Shown: positions 14,736-24,368, counted from the first letter of the stretch. The stretch is DNA of 64,000 nt from JACCYJ01 sp038198775 (GCA_038198775.1 JBBPZV010000017.1:124001-188000), one strand, 5' to 3'. Notes: generated by a model from the letters alone, not told the origin. Program-made: numbers and translations.

Positions 14736-16887
14736 CGCCGCCTGAAGGTGTGGGCGTGGTCGTAGGCGGTGGGGTCGTCGTCGGCGGTGGGGTCGTCGTG
14801 GGCGGTGGCTTCGTCGTGGGCGGTGGCTTCGTCGTCGGGGGCGAGGTGGGGGAGGTGGTGGTAGGAGGTGGTGTGGTCGCCGGAGGCGCCGGTGACGTCG
14901 CCGTTGTGCTCGGTGTCGCGGTGGGCCTGTTCAGGTACGCCCGTGGTGGGAACGGGACGCAGCGCCGCCCGGCCAGGGCTCGGCTGGTGTACGCCTTCCA
15001 GGTCCGGGCCGGGTACTCCCCCCCGTAGAACGTCGGCAGGTAGCCGTTCAGCTGGTTGTTGCCGTCACCTCGGGTGTACGTCACCGCGGTGGCCAGCCGC
15101 GGGGTGTAGCCCACGAACCACGACGAAGACACGACCTCGCCGCCTCGGGCGTTCGTGCCGGTCGCGGTGCCGGTCTTGCCCGCAGCCGGGCAGCGTATCG
15201 CCGCGTTCACGCCGGTCCCCTGCAGCACGACCTGCTGCAGCGCGTAGCTCACGTCGGCGGCGATCGCGGCCGGGAACGCCTGCCGGTTCACCACCAAGTG
15301 GTCGTAGCGCGGCCCGCCATCGGGGCCGCTCACCTTCGCCACGACGAACCAGTCGGCCTGTTGACCCTTGGCCGCGATCGTGGCGTACGCGTCGGCCATG
15401 TCGACCGTGGGCACCCGCTCGTAGCCGAGGGGGGTGACGATCGCAGGCGGGTCACCCCAGCGCTTCATCACGCTGGCCGGCACGCCGGCGTCCTCGGCGG
15501 CCGAGACGATCCGCGCCGGGCCGTCCTTGAGCTGCAGGGTCAGGTCGATGAACGCGGTGTTGATCGACCTCTCGGTCGCGTACAGCAGCGAGACCGGACC
15601 GAAGGACTCACCGCCGCTGTCTCCCTGGTTCTCGATGGTGCCCCCGCCGGGCAGGGTGTACGGGGAGCTCCCGTCGACGACGTCGTCGAGGCTAAAACCC
15701 TGCCCCAGCGCGGCGATCAGCGCGAACGGTTTGAACGCGGACCCCGGTTGAGCGCCCTCCAGCGCCCAGTTGAGCTGGCTGCCCGGCCGCTTGCCGACGT
15801 AGTTGTCCCCGCCGTACATCGCCCGCAACGCGCCGGTTCCGGGTTCGACCGAGGCGAGCGCCACATGCAGCTGCTTCAGCCCGCCGGGGCGCTGCCGACG
15901 GACCGCGCGCTGGGCCGCCCGCTGGTCGTGGTAGTCGATCGTGGTCACGACCCGCAACCCCCCGCCGTTGATGTCGGCGTCGCTGAACCCGTCGCGCGCC
16001 AGCTCTGCCTGGACCAGCTTGAGGAGGTAGCCCTGTGGGCCGCCGAACCGGTCGGTCTGCGGGATCTGCGGAAAGCTGGGAAGGTGACGCGCCGCGGTGG
16101 TCGCCGTAGCGGCATCGAGCCTGCCGATGTCCACCATGCTGGCGAGCACGTAGCGGTAGCGCGCCAGCAGCGCCTGTCGCTGGGGTTTGCCCTCCGCCGG
16201 GTCGTAGCTGGCCGGTGAGTTGAGGATCGCAGCCAGCGCTGCGCCCTGCGCGATGGTGAGGTCCTGGACGTCCTCGCGGAAGTACGCCTGAGCCGCGGCC
16301 TCGATGCCGTACGCACCGCGGCCGAAGTAGATGGTGTTGAGGTATCCCTGCAAGATCTCGCTCTTGGACAGCTGCCGCTGGATCTTCAGCGAGAGAAACG
16401 CTTCTTGTACCTTCCGCGTCCACGTGCGGTCCTGGGTGAGGTAGAGCACCTTGACGTACTGCTGGGTGATTGTCGAGGCGCCTTGGGTGGTATCGGAGCT
16501 GGCGTTGTTCCACGCCGCCCGGACGATGGCCTTGAGGTCGATCCCGCTGTTGTCGTAGAAGCTCTGGTCCTCGGCGGCGATGACGGCGTCCTGCACATGT
16601 TGCGGCACCTGGGCCAGCTCGACCGGCTGGCGGTTCTGCACCTCGAACTGTCCGAGCAGATGTTTGCCGTCGGAGTAGTAGACCAGTGTCGTCTGGGTCT
16701 GGAACACCGAGTTCGGGTTGGGGATGTCGATCGCCGCATAGGCGATGAAGAACGCGGCGGCGGCGGCGGCGATCCCGAGCAGGAAGACCAGCCCGGTCCA
16801 CCTGAGCACCCGCCGCAACCGGGGGTGTCGAGGTGTCTTGGCGGGTGCCCGGCGAGGCTTGGGCTCGACGGCCTGCCGATGACTCAC
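14716..16887 (-). CDS. class A penicillin-binding protein (transglycosylase/transpeptidase)
   Basis: This bifunctional enzyme polymerises and cross-links peptidoglycan. The GTG at 16887 follows GAGGAG and gives 723 residues. After a basic cytoplasmic tail comes one membrane helix (VLRWTGLVFLLGIAAAAAAF). The GT51 domain shows IAAEDQSFYD (catalytic Glu near 116), TTQGASTITQQYVK and FGRGAYGIEAAAQ. The transpeptidase domain shows SAFK (Ser about 393), SIN and GKTGT. The last 80 or so residues are a Pro/Thr-rich tail built of PPPTTT repeats ending in a Gly-rich tip, probably spanning or contacting the wall. It is divergent from padR. Confidence 0.95.
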   Translation of the reverse strand: MSHRQAVEPKPRRAPAKTPRHPRLRRVLRWTGLVFLLGIAAAAAAFFIAYAAIDIPNPNSVFQTQTTLVYYSDGKHLLGQFEVQNRQPVELAQVPQHVQDAVIAAEDQSFYDNSGIDLKAIVRAAWNNASSDTTQGASTITQQYVKVLYLTQDRTWTRKVQEAFLSLKIQRQLSKSEILQGYLNTIYFGRGAYGIEAAAQAYFREDVQDLTIAQGAALAAILNSPASYDPAEGKPQRQALLARYRYVLASMVDIGRLDAATATTAARHLPSFPQIPQTDRFGGPQGYLLKLVQAELARDGFSDADINGGGLRVVTTIDYHDQRAAQRAVRRQRPGGLKQLHVALASVEPGTGALRAMYGGDNYVGKRPGSQLNWALEGAQPGSAFKPFALIAALGQGFSLDDVVDGSSPYTLPGGGTIENQGDSGGESFGPVSLLYATERSINTAFIDLTLQLKDGPARIVSAAEDAGVPASVMKRWGDPPAIVTPLGYERVPTVDMADAYATIAAKGQQADWFVVAKVSGPDGGPRYDHLVVNRQAFPAAIAADVSYALQQVVLQGTGVNAAIRCPAAGKTGTATGTNARGGEVVSSSWFVGYTPRLATAVTYTRGDGNNQLNGYLPTFYGGEYPARTWKAYTSRALAGRRCVPFPPRAYLNRPTATPSTTATSPAPPATTPPPTTTSPTSPPTTKPPPTTKPPPTTTPPPTTTPPPTTTPTPSGGGGRGGP

Positions 16888-17014
16888 GTCACTCCTCGGG
16901 GTTCGTGCGCCCGCTGCCCGGGGCCCTCCGGTCCTGACCAGTGTGTCAACCGGGCCGCAACCTGGCGGCACCCGCGCGCGTCGCCGGGGGCAGAATCCCG
17001 GCCGCCACGCTCAC

Positions 17015-17035
17015 GATGTATCATCACGATACATC
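17015..17035. promoter_or_regulatory. 21-bp palindromic operator, PadR type
   Basis: Arms GATGTATC and GATACATC flank five bases, so the core reads ATGT, eleven bases, ACAT. AT-rich ATGT...ACAT palindromes are typical PadR operators. It lies 51 bases before the padR start and about 130 bases from the divergent PBP start, so it could control both. Confidence 0.65.
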
Positions 17036-17086
17036 GGCGCATGGTCCTGATCGGCCCCGCGCCCCGACGGCGAGGGAGGGACCGCT

Positions 17087-17734
17087 GTGGCCCGACGCGG
17101 TCCGGCACTCGACATGGCCGTGCTCGGCCTGCTGCACGAGACCCCGATGCACGGCTACGAGCTTCGCAAGCGGGTCACCGCGCTGCTCGGCTGGAATCGG
17201 GTGCTCTCGTACGGGACGCTGTATCCCTGCCTCAAGCAGCTGCTGCGGGCGGGTCTGATCGCGGTCGACGGCTCGGCCCACGACGTGGGTGGCCTGACCG
17301 GGCGGCGGGCCAGGATCGTCTACAAGCTGACCGCGGACGGCAAGGAGCACTTCGGGGAGCTGCTGGCACAGTCGGGCCCGTCGGCCTGGGACGACGAGAA
17401 CTTCGACGTCCACTTCGCGTTCTTTGCCCGGACCGACGCGCAGACCCGGGTGCGCATCCTCGAGGGCAGGCGCAGCCGCCTCGAGGACCGCCGCGAGGGT
17501 GTCCGCGCCGCCTTCGCCCGCACCCGTGAGCGGGTCGACTCCTACACCCAGGAGCTGCAGCGCCACGGGCTCGAGTCGGTGGAGCGCGAGGTGCGGTGGC
17601 TCACCGAGCTGATCGACGTCGAGCGCTCCGGCGCAGACCCCGGCCGGCGATTGCCCGGGCCGGCAGAACCGAACCCCACCACCGGCGGCACCGAGCCGAA
17701 GCGCTCGGCCGGCCGCCCGCAATCCCACGAGTGA
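17087..17734 (+). CDS. PadR-family transcriptional regulator
   Basis: The 215-residue protein has an N-terminal PadR winged helix (LDMAVLGLLHETPMHGYELRK, then GTLYPCLKQLLRAGLI), the wing (GRRARIVYKLTADGKEHF), and a long C-terminal helical region (about residues 110-180) for dimerisation. Residues after 185 are Pro/Gly-rich and look disordered. The GTG start gives ARRGPALD. It is followed 11 bases later by the inositol-phosphate synthase gene, an association conserved in actinobacteria, so it probably autoregulates and controls inositol synthesis through the palindrome at 17015-17035. Confidence 0.9.
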   Translation: MARRGPALDMAVLGLLHETPMHGYELRKRVTALLGWNRVLSYGTLYPCLKQLLRAGLIAVDGSAHDVGGLTGRRARIVYKLTADGKEHFGELLAQSGPSAWDDENFDVHFAFFARTDAQTRVRILEGRRSRLEDRREGVRAAFARTRERVDSYTQELQRHGLESVEREVRWLTELIDVERSGADPGRRLPGPAEPNPTTGGTEPKRSAGRPQSHE

Positions 17735-17745
17735 AGGAGAGCCCT

Positions 17746-18825
17746 ATGGCCTCGGTCCGTGTCGCCCTAGTCGGTGTCGGCAACTGCGCGACGTCGCTGA
17801 TCCAAGGCGTCGAGTACTACCATGACGCCGACCCGGACACCACCGTCCCGGGGCTGATGCACGTCAAGTTCGGCGACTACCACGTCCGCGACATCGAGTT
17901 CGTGGCCGCGTTCGACGTCGACGCCAAGAAGGTGGGTTTCGACCTGGCGGAGGCCAGCCGCGCCAGCGAGAACAACACGATAAGGATCAGCGAGGTCCCC
18001 CCGACCGGGATCATCGTGCAGCGAGGGCCGACACTGGACGGCCTGGGCAAGTACTACCGCGAGACGATCGAGGAATCCGACGCGGAGCCGGTCGACGTCG
18101 TGCAGGTCCTTCGCGACACCGCTGCCGACGTTCTCGTCTCGTACCTGCCGGTCGGCAGCGAGGACGCCGACCTGTTCTACGCCCAGTGCGCCATCGATGC
18201 CGGGGTCGCGTTCGTCAACGCGCTGCCGGTGTTCATCGCATCCGATCCGCGGTGGGCGCAGAAGTTCACCGACGCCGGGGTGCCGATCGTCGGCGACGAC
18301 ATCAAGAGCCAGGTCGGGGCCACGATTACCCACCGTGTGCTGGCCAAGCTGTTCGAGGACAGGGGGGTCGTGCTCGACCGCACGTACCAGCTCAACGTCG
18401 GCGGGAACATGGACTTCAAGAACATGCTCGAGCGTGAGCGGCTGGAGTCCAAGAAGGTCTCGAAGACCCAGGCGGTGACCAGCAACATCCAGCACGACCT
18501 CGGGTCGCGCAACGTTCACATCGGCCCGTCGGACTACGTCGCCTGGCTCGACGACCGCAAGTGGGCGTACGTACGACTCGAAGGCCGCGCCTTCGGCGAC
18601 GTACCGCTGAACCTCGAGTACAAGCTGGAGGTCTGGGACTCGCCGAACTCCGCCGGAATCATCATCGACGCGGTCCGGGCGGCCAAGATCGCCAAGGACC
18701 GCGGCATCGGCGGGCCGCTGCTGTCGGCGTCGAGCTACCTGATGAAGTCCCCGCCGGTGCAACGGCCCGACGACAAGGGGCGCGCCGACATCGAGGCGTT
18801 CATCCGGGGCGACGTCGAGCGCTGA
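17746..18825 (+). CDS. ino1: myo-inositol-1-phosphate synthase
   Basis: This enzyme converts glucose-6-phosphate to inositol-1-phosphate with NAD, feeding phosphatidylinositol and mycothiol synthesis. At 359 residues it is the short prokaryotic form. It opens VRVALVGVGNCATSLIQGVE (NAD-binding Rossmann motif). Catalytic-core motifs include VGDDIKSQVGATITHRVLA, LNVGGNMDFKNM, SNIQHDLGSRNVHIGPSDYV and the C-terminal WDSPNSAGIIIDAVR. The ATG follows GAAGGAGAG. Downstream lies repeat C and then the convergent pcnA. The mycothiol-type dehydrogenase at 47256 fits a mycothiol-producing host. Confidence 0.96.
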   Translation: MASVRVALVGVGNCATSLIQGVEYYHDADPDTTVPGLMHVKFGDYHVRDIEFVAAFDVDAKKVGFDLAEASRASENNTIRISEVPPTGIIVQRGPTLDGLGKYYRETIEESDAEPVDVVQVLRDTAADVLVSYLPVGSEDADLFYAQCAIDAGVAFVNALPVFIASDPRWAQKFTDAGVPIVGDDIKSQVGATITHRVLAKLFEDRGVVLDRTYQLNVGGNMDFKNMLERERLESKKVSKTQAVTSNIQHDLGSRNVHIGPSDYVAWLDDRKWAYVRLEGRAFGDVPLNLEYKLEVWDSPNSAGIIIDAVRAAKIAKDRGIGGPLLSASSYLMKSPPVQRPDDKGRADIEAFIRGDVER

Positions 18826-18847
18826 CGCGCCGGGGGGCCGTTGCCGC

Positions 18848-18900
18848 GCTTCCAATGGCTCGCATCCCATAGGAAGTGTCACTGAGCCGTGGGAAGTACG
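18848..18900 (+). repeat. dispersed intergenic repeat, copy C
   Basis: This is the 53-base module only, without the 24-base palindrome. It aligns without gaps to copies A and D: GCTTCCAATGG at its start, ATAGGAAGTG in the middle and GTGGGAAGTACG at its end. It lies in the gap between the convergent ino1 and pcnA genes. Confidence 0.7.
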
Positions 18901-18942
18901 GGGCAGCGGGCGACTTGTTGTCGCGATGCCTGGCCGCAGCGG

Positions 18943-20403
18943 TCACCTCGTCTCGCCCCGCTCGCTCCACCAGCGCAGCAGCTCCTCTCCAGCCCGCTCC
19001 GGTTCGAGAGGCCCGTGCTCGATGCGCAGCTCGAGCAGGAACCGGTACGCCTCGCCCACGAGGCGCCCCGGCCCGATGCCGAGCAGCGCCATGATCGCGT
19101 TCCCGTCCAGGTCGGGACGCAACGCCGCCAGCTGCTCCTGCTTCGCGAGCCGCTCGATCCGCTCCTCGAGCGAGTCGTACGTGCGCTGCAGTCGCTCGGC
19201 CTTTCGGCGGTTGCGCGTCGTGCAGTCGGCCCTGGTGAGCACGTGCAGCCGCTGCAGGTAGGGCCCGGCGTCGCGGACGTAGCGGCGGACCGCCGAGTCG
19301 GTCCACTCCCCCGTGCCGTAGCCATGGAAGCGCAGGTGCAGCCCCACCAGGCTGGCCACCGCCTCGGTCGTGTGGGTGGAAAAGCGCAGCGCCCGCATCC
19401 GCCGGCGGGTCAGCTTGGCTCCGACCACGTCGTGGTGGTGAAACGTGACCGTACCGTCGTCGGCGAACCGGCGCGTCCTCGGTTTGCCGACGTCGTGCAT
19501 CAGCGCCGCGAACCGGGTGACGAAGTCGGGCCCCCCCACCGGGAGGCGGTCCTCCAGCTCGATCACCTGGTCCAGCACGGTCAAGGTGTGCTCGTAGACG
19601 TCCTTGTGCCGGTGGTGTTCGTCCCGCTCCAGCCTCAGCGCGGGCAGCTCCGGAAGCACCTCGCCGGCCAGGCCGGTGTCGACCAGCAGCGACAGTCCCC
19701 GCCTGGGAGCCGGAGCACTGACCAGCTTGACCAGCTCGTCACCGACCCGCTCGGCTGACACGATTGCCAGACGCTGCCCCATGTCGCGCATCGCGACCAC
19801 GACCTCGGGAGCCGGGACCAGGGCTAGCTGGGCGGCGAACCGCGCCGCCCGCATCATGCGCAGCGGGTCGTCGGTGAACGACCGGGTGGCGGTGCCCGGG
19901 GTCCGAAGCACGCGCCGCGCGAGATCCTCCTGACCAGCGAACGGGTCCACGAAGAGTCGCCCCGGCAGCCGCACCGCCATTGCGTTGACGGTGAAGTCGC
20001 GGCGCGCCAGGTCCCCTTCGAGGTTCTCGCCGTAGGCCACCTCAGGCTTGCGGGACCCCGCGTCGTAGGCGTCGCAACGGTACGTCGTGATCTCGATCCG
20101 ATGGCCGTCCTTGCGGCATCCGATCGTGCCGTACTCGCGACCTATGTCCCAGACGGCGTCGGCCCAGCCGCGGACGATTCGCTCGGTCTCCGCCGGCCTG
20201 GCAGAAGTGGCGAAGTCCCAGTCCTCGCCCAGCCGGTCGAGCAGCGCATCGCGCACCGTTCCGCCGACCAGCGCGAGCTCCGCACCAGCGGCGGCGAAGA
20301 TCTGGCCCAGCTCGTCGACGACCGGTGCAATCTCGAGCAACCGCCGCACCGCCGCCTCCTGAAGCTTCGCGAGCGGCGTCGCTGCGGAGGGCTGGCCGGA
20401 CAC
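18943..20403 (-). CDS. pcnA: CCA tRNA nucleotidyltransferase
   Basis: This enzyme adds or repairs the 3' CCA of tRNAs. The need is visible here, since the tRNA-Ile and tRNA-Ala genes in this window do not encode CCA. The 486-residue product starts at GTG. The nucleotidyltransferase head has LALVGGTVRDALL and EDWDFAT (catalytic Asp pair). RRDFTVNAMAVRL and DDPLRMMRAARFA follow, then an HD domain with LMHDVGKPRTR and TFHHHDVVGA. HD-type members are typical of actinobacteria, where the gene sits beside DUF6049-murJ as here. It is divergent from DUF6049 with 126 bases between starts. Confidence 0.95.
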   Translation of the reverse strand: MSGQPSAATPLAKLQEAAVRRLLEIAPVVDELGQIFAAAGAELALVGGTVRDALLDRLGEDWDFATSARPAETERIVRGWADAVWDIGREYGTIGCRKDGHRIEITTYRCDAYDAGSRKPEVAYGENLEGDLARRDFTVNAMAVRLPGRLFVDPFAGQEDLARRVLRTPGTATRSFTDDPLRMMRAARFAAQLALVPAPEVVVAMRDMGQRLAIVSAERVGDELVKLVSAPAPRRGLSLLVDTGLAGEVLPELPALRLERDEHHRHKDVYEHTLTVLDQVIELEDRLPVGGPDFVTRFAALMHDVGKPRTRRFADDGTVTFHHHDVVGAKLTRRRMRALRFSTHTTEAVASLVGLHLRFHGYGTGEWTDSAVRRYVRDAGPYLQRLHVLTRADCTTRNRRKAERLQRTYDSLEERIERLAKQEQLAALRPDLDGNAIMALLGIGPGRLVGEAYRFLLELRIEHGPLEPERAGEELLRWWSERGETR

Positions 20404-20529
20404 GGGTGACCACTGTACGGGCCGGTCGACGACCCGATCCCGGTCAGGACGACCGGGGTCGCGTCGGGCAGTGAGCGACCGCCTCGCCGTTACCATGGCC
20501 CGCGTGGACAGCGTCACCGGGGAGGCCGG

Positions 20530-22716
20530 GTGAGCCGCGCCCGGACGTGGCCTCGCTGGTTGGCGACGCTGGCGGCGCTCGTGCTGGTGTCGCTGGTTAC
20601 CAGTCCCGGTGGGGTGGCGCTGGCCGCCGACCGCGGACACGGCCCCGGCCAGAGTCGCAGCGACAACCGCCCCCGCACCGGCCTCGCGGTGAGCATCGAC
20701 TCGATGTCGCCGGCGTACCTCGGTCCCGGGCAACCGGTGGACGTACGGGGGCGGATCACCAACGTCGACGATCACGAGTGGAGCGACCTGCAGGTCTACC
20801 TCGTGATGTCCCCTAGTCCGATGACCTCCCGGGAGCAACTCGACGCGGCCCTGGCCAGCCCTGCCACCGCCTACAGCGGAAACCGCATCACCGACCCCGG
20901 GTTCTATGCATCCCTCGGCAACCTGGCTCCTGGGGAGTCGGCTCGATACCGGCTCAACGTGCCGTTTGCCCGGCTCGGGTTGCTGTCGCGGGCCAGCGGG
21001 GTGTACTCGATCGGGGTCCACGTGATCGCGACCGACCAGTTCGGGGTGCGCAACTCCGCAGAAGCGACGGGCCGCGCGCGCAGCTTCATCCCGATGCTGG
21101 CGAACGACGCGGCCCCGGTCGAGTTGTCGTTGGTCTGGCCGTTTCAGGCCCAGGTGGAGCGGACCGCGAACGGCACGTACGCCAACGCCGCCGACCTGAC
21201 CTCGCAGGTGAGCAGCGGCGGTCACCTGCGCCGCATGCTCGACATGGCCAAGACCGCGGGCTCGATCCCGCTGACCCTGCTCACCGACCCGGCGCTGCTG
21301 GACGCGCTGTCCCGGCTCGCCTCGGGAACGCCCGGTCCACCCACCCCGGCGGCGGGTGCTGCCACTCCCGGCCCCACCCAGAGCAGCGGTTCGGCGGCCG
21401 ACGGCGGGACCGCGCAGCAACGCAGCGCCGGCCAGTTCCTCAGCGACTTCACCTCCTTGGCGCGCACCGGCGCGCTGTGGGCCCAGGAGTACGGGCGGCC
21501 GGACCTGAGCGCCCTCGCCCAACGGCCCGGTACCGGTCTGCGGAGCACGATCTCGAGCGCGACCGTCGACACCCTGGACGCGCTCGGGCTAAGTGCGCAG
21601 CGCACCTACCTACCCGGTTCGGCCCTCGATCCCGGCTCGCTGCGGCACCTCGACCCGGGATCGGTCCCGGTCCTCTCGGCCGACCAGGTCCGCGGGTGGC
21701 AGCCGGAGGACGGGCCGGTCGTCGCGGTGCGAGCCGCCAGCAAACCGGTTGACGTGGTGGTTGTCGACCGGGCCCTCACCGACGGCGGCCCAGTCCCTGG
21801 TCCAACCGATACCGTCCTGCAGGTCCGGCAGCGGCTGCTGAGCGAGGCGGCGATCTTGTCACTCGAGTCATCTGCGAGCGACGGCCCGGCGGGCCTGGTG
21901 TTCCTCGCCTCACCGTCTTGGCACCTTGATCCTGCGTGGCCGGCGGCGAACTTCTTCTCCGCCCTGAGCGCACCCTGGCTGCACGTCGTCCCGCTGGACG
22001 ACCAGGTGGCGCGAGGTCCCACTGGCGCAGTGCTGCACCTCGCGCCGGCTCGTCCCGCCCCGGCAACCTTGCCGATGGCGCTGGTCACGGCAGCGCAGCG
22101 GCTGCAGCATCGCTCCCGCACGCTCACCGCCGTCATCGGCAGCGGGCCCGGACTGCCCGCGTACTACGACCAGCAGGTGGCGCTGTCGCTGTCGGAGTAC
22201 TGGCGCAGCGACCCCGCCACCGCATTGTGGTTCGCCCGCGCCACGCTGGCGAGCGTGACCGAACAGCTTGGGCGCATCAGCGTCGAGGGACCCGACTTCG
22301 TGACGCTGTCCAGCAGCACCGGGCGCTTCCCGATCACGATCACCAACACCCTCGACGAACCAGTCCAGGTTGGCGTCCACATCACCGCCGACGACCCCAG
22401 CCTGCACTTCGACGACATCGGCCCGGTCAGCCTGCGCAAGGACGAGAGCACCACGTTCACGGTGCGAACCAGCGCCGGGAAGCTAGGCGTGACGGGTGTT
22501 TCCGCCCGGCTCACCGCGCCGGGCGGGCGGGTGTTCGGGAAGGCCGCCTCGTTCAGCCTGCGGACCAGCGTGGTCGGGGTCGTGGTGTGGATCGCGCTGG
22601 GGGCAGCCGCCGCGCTGGTCCTGCTCGCGATCGTCCGCCGGGTGCTGCGCCGCGACCGGGGCGGTGACACTCGGCGGGGGGCCGCTCGCGGCCGGCCCAT
22701 CCGGACGGCCCCGTGA
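20530..22716 (+). CDS. DUF6049-family secreted membrane-anchored protein
   Basis: The 728-residue protein starts with GTG. A signal peptide covers the first 33 residues (WLATLAALVLVSLVTSPGGVALA). A large extracytoplasmic part carries beta-rich domains near the start (SMSPAYLGPGQPVDVRGRITN) and end (NTLDEPVQVGVHITADDP), and a Pro/Thr/Gly-rich spacer lies around residue 270. One C-terminal helix (VVGVVVWIALGAAAALVLLAIV) is followed by a basic tail. It overlaps murJ by four bases. The mycobacterial equivalent likewise precedes mviN. Its function is unknown; the position argues for a role in lipid II export or wall assembly. Confidence 0.9.
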   Translation: MSRARTWPRWLATLAALVLVSLVTSPGGVALAADRGHGPGQSRSDNRPRTGLAVSIDSMSPAYLGPGQPVDVRGRITNVDDHEWSDLQVYLVMSPSPMTSREQLDAALASPATAYSGNRITDPGFYASLGNLAPGESARYRLNVPFARLGLLSRASGVYSIGVHVIATDQFGVRNSAEATGRARSFIPMLANDAAPVELSLVWPFQAQVERTANGTYANAADLTSQVSSGGHLRRMLDMAKTAGSIPLTLLTDPALLDALSRLASGTPGPPTPAAGAATPGPTQSSGSAADGGTAQQRSAGQFLSDFTSLARTGALWAQEYGRPDLSALAQRPGTGLRSTISSATVDTLDALGLSAQRTYLPGSALDPGSLRHLDPGSVPVLSADQVRGWQPEDGPVVAVRAASKPVDVVVVDRALTDGGPVPGPTDTVLQVRQRLLSEAAILSLESSASDGPAGLVFLASPSWHLDPAWPAANFFSALSAPWLHVVPLDDQVARGPTGAVLHLAPARPAPATLPMALVTAAQRLQHRSRTLTAVIGSGPGLPAYYDQQVALSLSEYWRSDPATALWFARATLASVTEQLGRISVEGPDFVTLSSSTGRFPITITNTLDEPVQVGVHITADDPSLHFDDIGPVSLRKDESTTFTVRTSAGKLGVTGVSARLTAPGGRVFGKAASFSLRTSVVGVVVWIALGAAAALVLLAIVRRVLRRDRGGDTRRGAARGRPIRTAP

Positions 22717-24368
22717 CCAGTCGTGCCGCGCAGCCGGACACCCGGTCGGCGCTGCTGTCCGCCGGCGCGTTCATGGCCACCGGCACGGTGGTCTCGCGGC
22801 TGACCGGCTTCCTGCGGGCGGCGCTGGTGCTGGCGGCCCTGGGCAAGTCCCTCAACGCCGACCTGTTCACGCAGGCGAACACGGTCCCCAACTCGCTCTA
22901 CATCCTTGTCGCTGGGGGCGTCTTCAACGTCGTCTTGGTTCCCCAACTGGTCCGTGCCATGGGCAACGACGCCGACGGTGGAGCCGCCTACACCGATCGG
23001 ATCGTCACCCTCGGCCTGCTCGTGCTCGCCGGCGCCACGGCGGCCCTGCTGGTGTCGGTGCCGGTGCTCGCACACATCGCGTTCCCGGGCAGTCTCTTCG
23101 GCGGCGACCTGGACGCCCAGCGGCAGTCCGCGTACGCGCTGATGCGCTACTGCATGCCGCAGGTGTTCTTCTACGGCGCCTTCGTTCTCGTCGGACAGCT
23201 GCTCAACGCTCGGGAGCGGTTCGGCCCGATGATGTGGGCACCGATCGTCAACAACCTGGTGATGTCGGCGGTGCTGATCGGCTACCTCGTGGCCTACGGC
23301 GCGGAGGACGGCAGCGACGGGTTCAGCTCGTCGCAGCAGGCGGTGCTCGGCATCGGCTCGACAGTGGGGATCGCCATCCAGGCTGCGGTGCTGGTGCCGT
23401 ACCTGCGTGCTGCCGGCGTCCGGCTGCGACCCCGGTTCGACTTCCGCGGCACCGGCCTGGGCCACACCCTGCGGCTCAGCATGTGGACGGTGCTGTTCGT
23501 GATCGTCAACCAGATCGCCTACTTCGCGGTCACCCGCATCGCCGTGTCCAGCACGACCGACGCAGAGCTGCACGGCGGCGAGGCGGCGGGGGCGACGGTC
23601 TACCAGAACGCGTTCTTGATCACGCAGGTGCCCCACGCGATCATCACCGTCTCCGTGGTCACCGCCACCATGCCGCTGTTGTCGCGGTTGAGTGCCGGTG
23701 GCGATCTCGCCTCGATGCGAGCCGAGATCGTCTCGACGATGCGCCTGGTGCTGAGCGTCCTCGTGCCGGTCGCGGTGGCGCTGGCCTGTCTCGCGCAACC
23801 GGTGGCGACAGTGTTGTTCTCACACGGCGCGCTCGCCGGGGATACCGAGGTGGTCGGCGAGACCATCGCGGCGTTCGCTCCCGGCCTGGTCCTGTTCAGT
23901 GTCCACTACCTGATGCTGCGCGGGTTCTACGCGAACGAGGACACGCGTACCCCCCTGCTCATCCAGACCCTGTTGGGAGCGACCAACATCGCGTGTGCGG
24001 TGGCGTTCACCGTCGTCGCTCCTCCGGGTCGCATCGCGATGCTGCTGGCGCTGGCGTACGCCGCGGCGTATCTGGTGGGCGCGGCGACGTCGGGGGCGGT
24101 GCTGTCTCGGCGCCTCGGAGGCCTGGTGGACCGGGCACTGGTCGGGTTCTTGTGGCGGCTCGGGACCGCGGCAACCGCCGGTGCGGTCGTGACCCTGGCC
24201 GGAAGCTACGGGCTCGGCGCCGCCGGTGTCGACGGCTTCCAGGCCGCGGGTGCGAGCGTGATGATCGCCCTCGCTGGAGTGGCGGGCGTGATGGCGTACC
24301 TAGCCGTGGCGAAGTTGCTCGGCCTGACCGAGATCGCGGCGATGGCCCAGGCGATCCGGCGTCGCTGA
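22713..24368 (+). CDS. murJ: lipid II flippase MurJ (MviN)
   Basis: MurJ moves lipid II across the membrane for peptidoglycan synthesis. The 551-residue polytopic protein has about fourteen helices and the MviN opening ATGTVVSRLTGFLRAALVLA, followed by NTVPNSLYILVAGGVFNVVLV. Later family blocks include APIVNNLVMSAVLI and MLRGFYANEDTRTPLLIQ. It ends soon after the last helices. Unlike the mycobacterial MviN it has no fused intracellular pseudokinase; that domain is a separate protein encoded next (24493-26142). Start GTG overlaps the DUF6049 stop. Confidence 0.96.
   Translation: MTSRAAQPDTRSALLSAGAFMATGTVVSRLTGFLRAALVLAALGKSLNADLFTQANTVPNSLYILVAGGVFNVVLVPQLVRAMGNDADGGAAYTDRIVTLGLLVLAGATAALLVSVPVLAHIAFPGSLFGGDLDAQRQSAYALMRYCMPQVFFYGAFVLVGQLLNARERFGPMMWAPIVNNLVMSAVLIGYLVAYGAEDGSDGFSSSQQAVLGIGSTVGIAIQAAVLVPYLRAAGVRLRPRFDFRGTGLGHTLRLSMWTVLFVIVNQIAYFAVTRIAVSSTTDAELHGGEAAGATVYQNAFLITQVPHAIITVSVVTATMPLLSRLSAGGDLASMRAEIVSTMRLVLSVLVPVAVALACLAQPVATVLFSHGALAGDTEVVGETIAAFAPGLVLFSVHYLMLRGFYANEDTRTPLLIQTLLGATNIACAVAFTVVAPPGRIAMLLALAYAAAYLVGAATSGAVLSRRLGGLVDRALVGFLWRLGTAATAGAVVTLAGSYGLGAAGVDGFQAAGASVMIALAGVAGVMAYLAVAKLLGLTEIAAMAQAIRRR

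Noticed and set aside
20404..21522. Long N-terminal extension of the CCA-adding enzyme
   Set aside because: The extra frame is antisense to the DUF6049 gene and has no similarity. GTG at 20403 immediately precedes the conserved protein.
22164..23798. A 544-codon minus-strand open frame opposite DUF6049 and murJ
   Set aside because: It is His/Gln/Arg-rich and without motifs; it is a shadow of murJ, whose protein signature is clear.
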